The position numbers and the translations under genes were made by a program. This document shows, piece by piece, positions 7,772 through 9,098 of a stretch of DNA of 9,098 nucleotides. Location: NCBI GenBank assembly GCA_035630195.1, contig DASQLD010000705.1:1-9098 (forward strand), given 5' to 3'. The DNA is from DASQDN01 sp035630195 (GTDB lineage Bacteria; Acidobacteriota; Terriglobia; Bryobacterales; Bryobacteraceae). Below the pieces are notes generated by a model. The model made no database searches and had not been told where the DNA came from. It worked only from the letters and a program-made list of their open reading frames with translations. Positions within the stretch are counted from its first letter, which is position 1, and each line of letters begins with the position of its first letter.

Positions 7772-8576
7772 GGTTTGTACCGTCTTCTCCCCTTGCAGTT
7801 TTCAGGGACACATCTTCACCCTGCAAGCCAGTGAAGAGGCCCCGCTCTATATCCTGATTATCGCTTCGAACAGCTCCTGCGCGGAAGTCCTCTTCGACAA
7901 CGATGCCAGCCTCCAGTTTCAGAATTCGATCACAACTGCGAGCGAACCCGATACTATGAGTTACGAAAACTGACGTTAACCGGTTTTGCCGGTGTATCTC
8001 ATCAAATAGATCGGCAATTTTCTGGCCGGTCTTATAGTCGAGATTTCCCGTCGGCTCGTCCGCAAGAAGAACCTGGGGATCCGTGACCAGTGCGCGGGCG
8101 ATCGCAACGCGCTGCTGCTCTCCCCCCGAGAGTTCTCCTGCCCGATGAGAAGCGCGCGCGCCCAAACCCATTTCTTTCAGGCGATCCAGGGCTTTTGGCG
8201 CTGCTTCCACACGACTAACACCACGGACCAGAAGCGGCATCATCACGTTTTCGAGCGCGGTAAATTCCGGAAGCAGATGATGAGTCTGCCAAACGAACCC
8301 AATCTGACGATTTCGGAAATCTGCTAACTCTGCTTGCCCAAGGGCAGTAATGTCCTTGGCGCCGAACAAGATCCTTCCTTTTGTTGGACGATCGAGGCCG
8401 CCTAAAAGGTGCAAAAGAGTGGACTTGCCCGCTCCGGACTCGCCGATTAGCGCGAGTCTTTCACCAGCGGGGACCTCAAGATTCAGATGATCAAAGATTA
8501 CTAATTGCGTATCGCCGGACGTGTAGCTCTTGGTCAGATCGACGGTACGGATCGTGAGCTCAGTGTCCGCGGGCAA
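7764..8576 (-). CDS. lolD: LolD-like ABC transporter ATP-binding protein with C-terminal tail
   Basis: This is the ATPase of an ABC system of the LolD/MacB class. LolD powers release of lipoproteins from the inner membrane together with the LolC/LolE permease. Seen in order: Walker A GESGAGKST (45-53), Q-loop VWQTHHLLPEF (95-105, close to the LolD pattern), signature LSGGEQQR (149-156), Walker B LLADEP (170-175) with D-loop GNLD, and the switch His207. All ATPase motifs are intact. At 270 residues it is about 35-40 longer than usual LolD; the excess is a charged tail after about residue 233. The start is TTG: an in-frame TAG lies five codons upstream, and no ATG or GTG precedes the conserved domain. 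The nearby ATG at 8584 is in another frame. The last 8 bases (ATGTTTGA on the minus strand) overlap the clpC start. No permease gene is in the window, so Lol-type and other efflux partners cannot be told apart; it may sit elsewhere. Confidence 0.87.
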   Translation of the reverse strand: MPADTELTIRTVDLTKSYTSGDTQLVIFDHLNLEVPAGERLALIGESGAGKSTLLHLLGGLDRPTKGRILFGAKDITALGQAELADFRNRQIGFVWQTHHLLPEFTALENVMMPLLVRGVSRVEAAPKALDRLKEMGLGARASHRAGELSGGEQQRVAIARALVTDPQVLLADEPTGNLDYKTGQKIADLFDEIHRQNRLTSVFVTHSIGFARSCDRILKLEAGIVVEEDFRAGAVRSDNQDIERGLFTGLQGEDVSLKTARGEDGTNHV

Positions 8577-8621
8577 TCGCCCATTATTCTATCGCGTGGT
8601 TTTGGACGGACATCAGACAGG
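8577..8621 (-). other. Gap between serB and the lolD-like gene
   Basis: These 45 bases contain no terminator hairpin, so transcription probably runs on from serB. TAGAAT at 8588-8593 (minus strand) resembles a -10 box but has no -35 match at 17 bases and would leave almost no leader before the TTG start. No strong Shine-Dalgarno site is seen; a weak purine stretch around GGGCGA lies directly before the start codon. Confidence 0.5.
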
Positions 8622-9098
8622 CTACGTGAGGACTTCGCGGTCACGAACGCCGAGCAGGTAGAGGATGCCGTCCAGCCCTAGGGTCGAGATAGCCTGTCGG
8701 GCGCTTCGGCGGACGAGTGGCTTCGCCCGAAAAGCGATTCCCAGACCGGCGATATTCAGCATCGGAAGATCGTTAGCGCCGTCCCCAACCGCGATAACTT
8801 GTTCCAGATCCAGGTTTTCTGCGGCGGCGATCTGGCGGAGATAGTGCGCTTTCTTCGCCCCGTCTACGATCTCTGTCACCACTTCTCCCGTCACGCGGCC
8901 GTCTAAAATGTCCAGTTCATTGGAGTGAAGGTAATCGATTCCCAGCCGGCGTTGCAGCTCGCGGCCGACAAAGGTAAACCCGCCAGACAAGATTGCCGTC
9001 TTGTATCCCAGACGCTTCAATGTCCCTATCAACCTCTCAGCGCCGGGCATCAATGGGACACTGTTTTTAACGGTTTCAAGCGCGGACTCTGGAAGTCC
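8622..9098 (-). CDS. serB: Phosphoserine phosphatase SerB, C-terminal part (5' end outside window)
   Basis: SerB hydrolyses O-phospho-L-serine to serine, the last step of serine synthesis, in the cytoplasm. The frame is open from the right edge (first codon GGA, Gly, at 9098) to TAG at 8622-8624, 158 residues. The segment upstream of the TTG at 9053 and the ATG at 9050 reads GLPESALETVKNSVPLMPGAERL, continuous with SerB homologues, so neither codon is the real start. HAD-superfamily motifs in view: motif II SGGFT (38-42 of the visible part), motif III lysines (K82/K83) and motif IV GDGANDLPML (105-114), which binds Mg2+. Motif I (DxDxT), with the nucleophilic aspartate, and any N-terminal ACT domain must lie off the right edge. 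It is the first visible gene of the minus-strand cluster leading to the LolD-like gene and clpC. Other HAD phosphatases are possible in principle, but the motif set and flanking residues are those of SerB. Confidence 0.94.
   Translation of the reverse strand, partial: GLPESALETVKNSVPLMPGAERLIGTLKRLGYKTAILSGGFTFVGRELQRRLGIDYLHSNELDILDGRVTGEVVTEIVDGAKKAHYLRQIAAAENLDLEQVIAVGDGANDLPMLNIAGLGIAFRAKPLVRRSARQAISTLGLDGILYLLGVRDREVLT

Noticed and set aside
9048..9053. Possible start codons of serB inside the window (TTG at 9053, ATG at 9050)
   Set aside because: The frame stays open to the window edge and the upstream residues match SerB, so the gene is cut by the window and neither codon is the real start.
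1..9098. CRISPR arrays, transposases, prophage genes, tRNA or rRNA genes, and known defence genes
   Set aside because: None was seen on reading both strands; nearly all bases are accounted for by six conserved genes.

Overview
The window is a compact, gene-dense stretch of bacterial chromosome with moderately high GC. It holds six protein-coding genes, two of them cut by the window edges, and no RNA genes, mobile elements or CRISPR arrays that I can see. Three things point to a diderm bacterium: a LolD-type lipoprotein-release ATPase, a lipobox-bearing lipoprotein, and a ClpC-type (not ClpA-type) Clp ATPase. Together with the Gfo/Idh/MocA-type oxidoreductase and a DUF4097-like repeat lipoprotein, they best fit Acidobacteriota (Solibacter/Bryobacter-like). 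That placement is an inference from gene content, not proven by the sequence.

Layout from left to right. (1) 1-855, plus strand: the C-terminal part of a Gfo/Idh/MocA-family oxidoreductase whose N-terminal NAD-binding half lies off the left edge. (2) 861-4298, minus strand: a complete single-chain pyruvate carboxylase, convergent with gene 1 and only 5 bases from its stop. (3) 4299-4373: a 75-base divergent intergenic region that must start both pyc and the next gene. (4) 4374-5243, plus strand: a predicted lipoprotein with a beta-strand ladder built on repeated (T/S)SN(G/A) motifs. (5) 5244-5299: a short convergent gap with a clear intrinsic terminator for clpC. (6) 5300-9098, minus strand: a likely operon transcribed serB (5' end missing) - lolD-like ABC ATPase - clpC. 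There is a 45-base gap between the first two genes and an 8-base overlap between the last two.

The genes cover unrelated housekeeping roles: anaplerotic oxaloacetate supply (pyc), serine biosynthesis (serB), lipoprotein or envelope traffic (lolD-like), regulated proteolysis (clpC) and carbohydrate-type redox chemistry (the oxidoreductase). The serB-lolD-clpC cluster may tie envelope function to protein quality control through shared transcription, but this is only suggested by the arrangement. I found no convincing undescribed system. The items most worth a second look are the periodic repeat lipoprotein, the C-terminal tail and TTG start of the LolD-like protein, and the palindrome and mini-ORF at the pyc ribosome-binding site.
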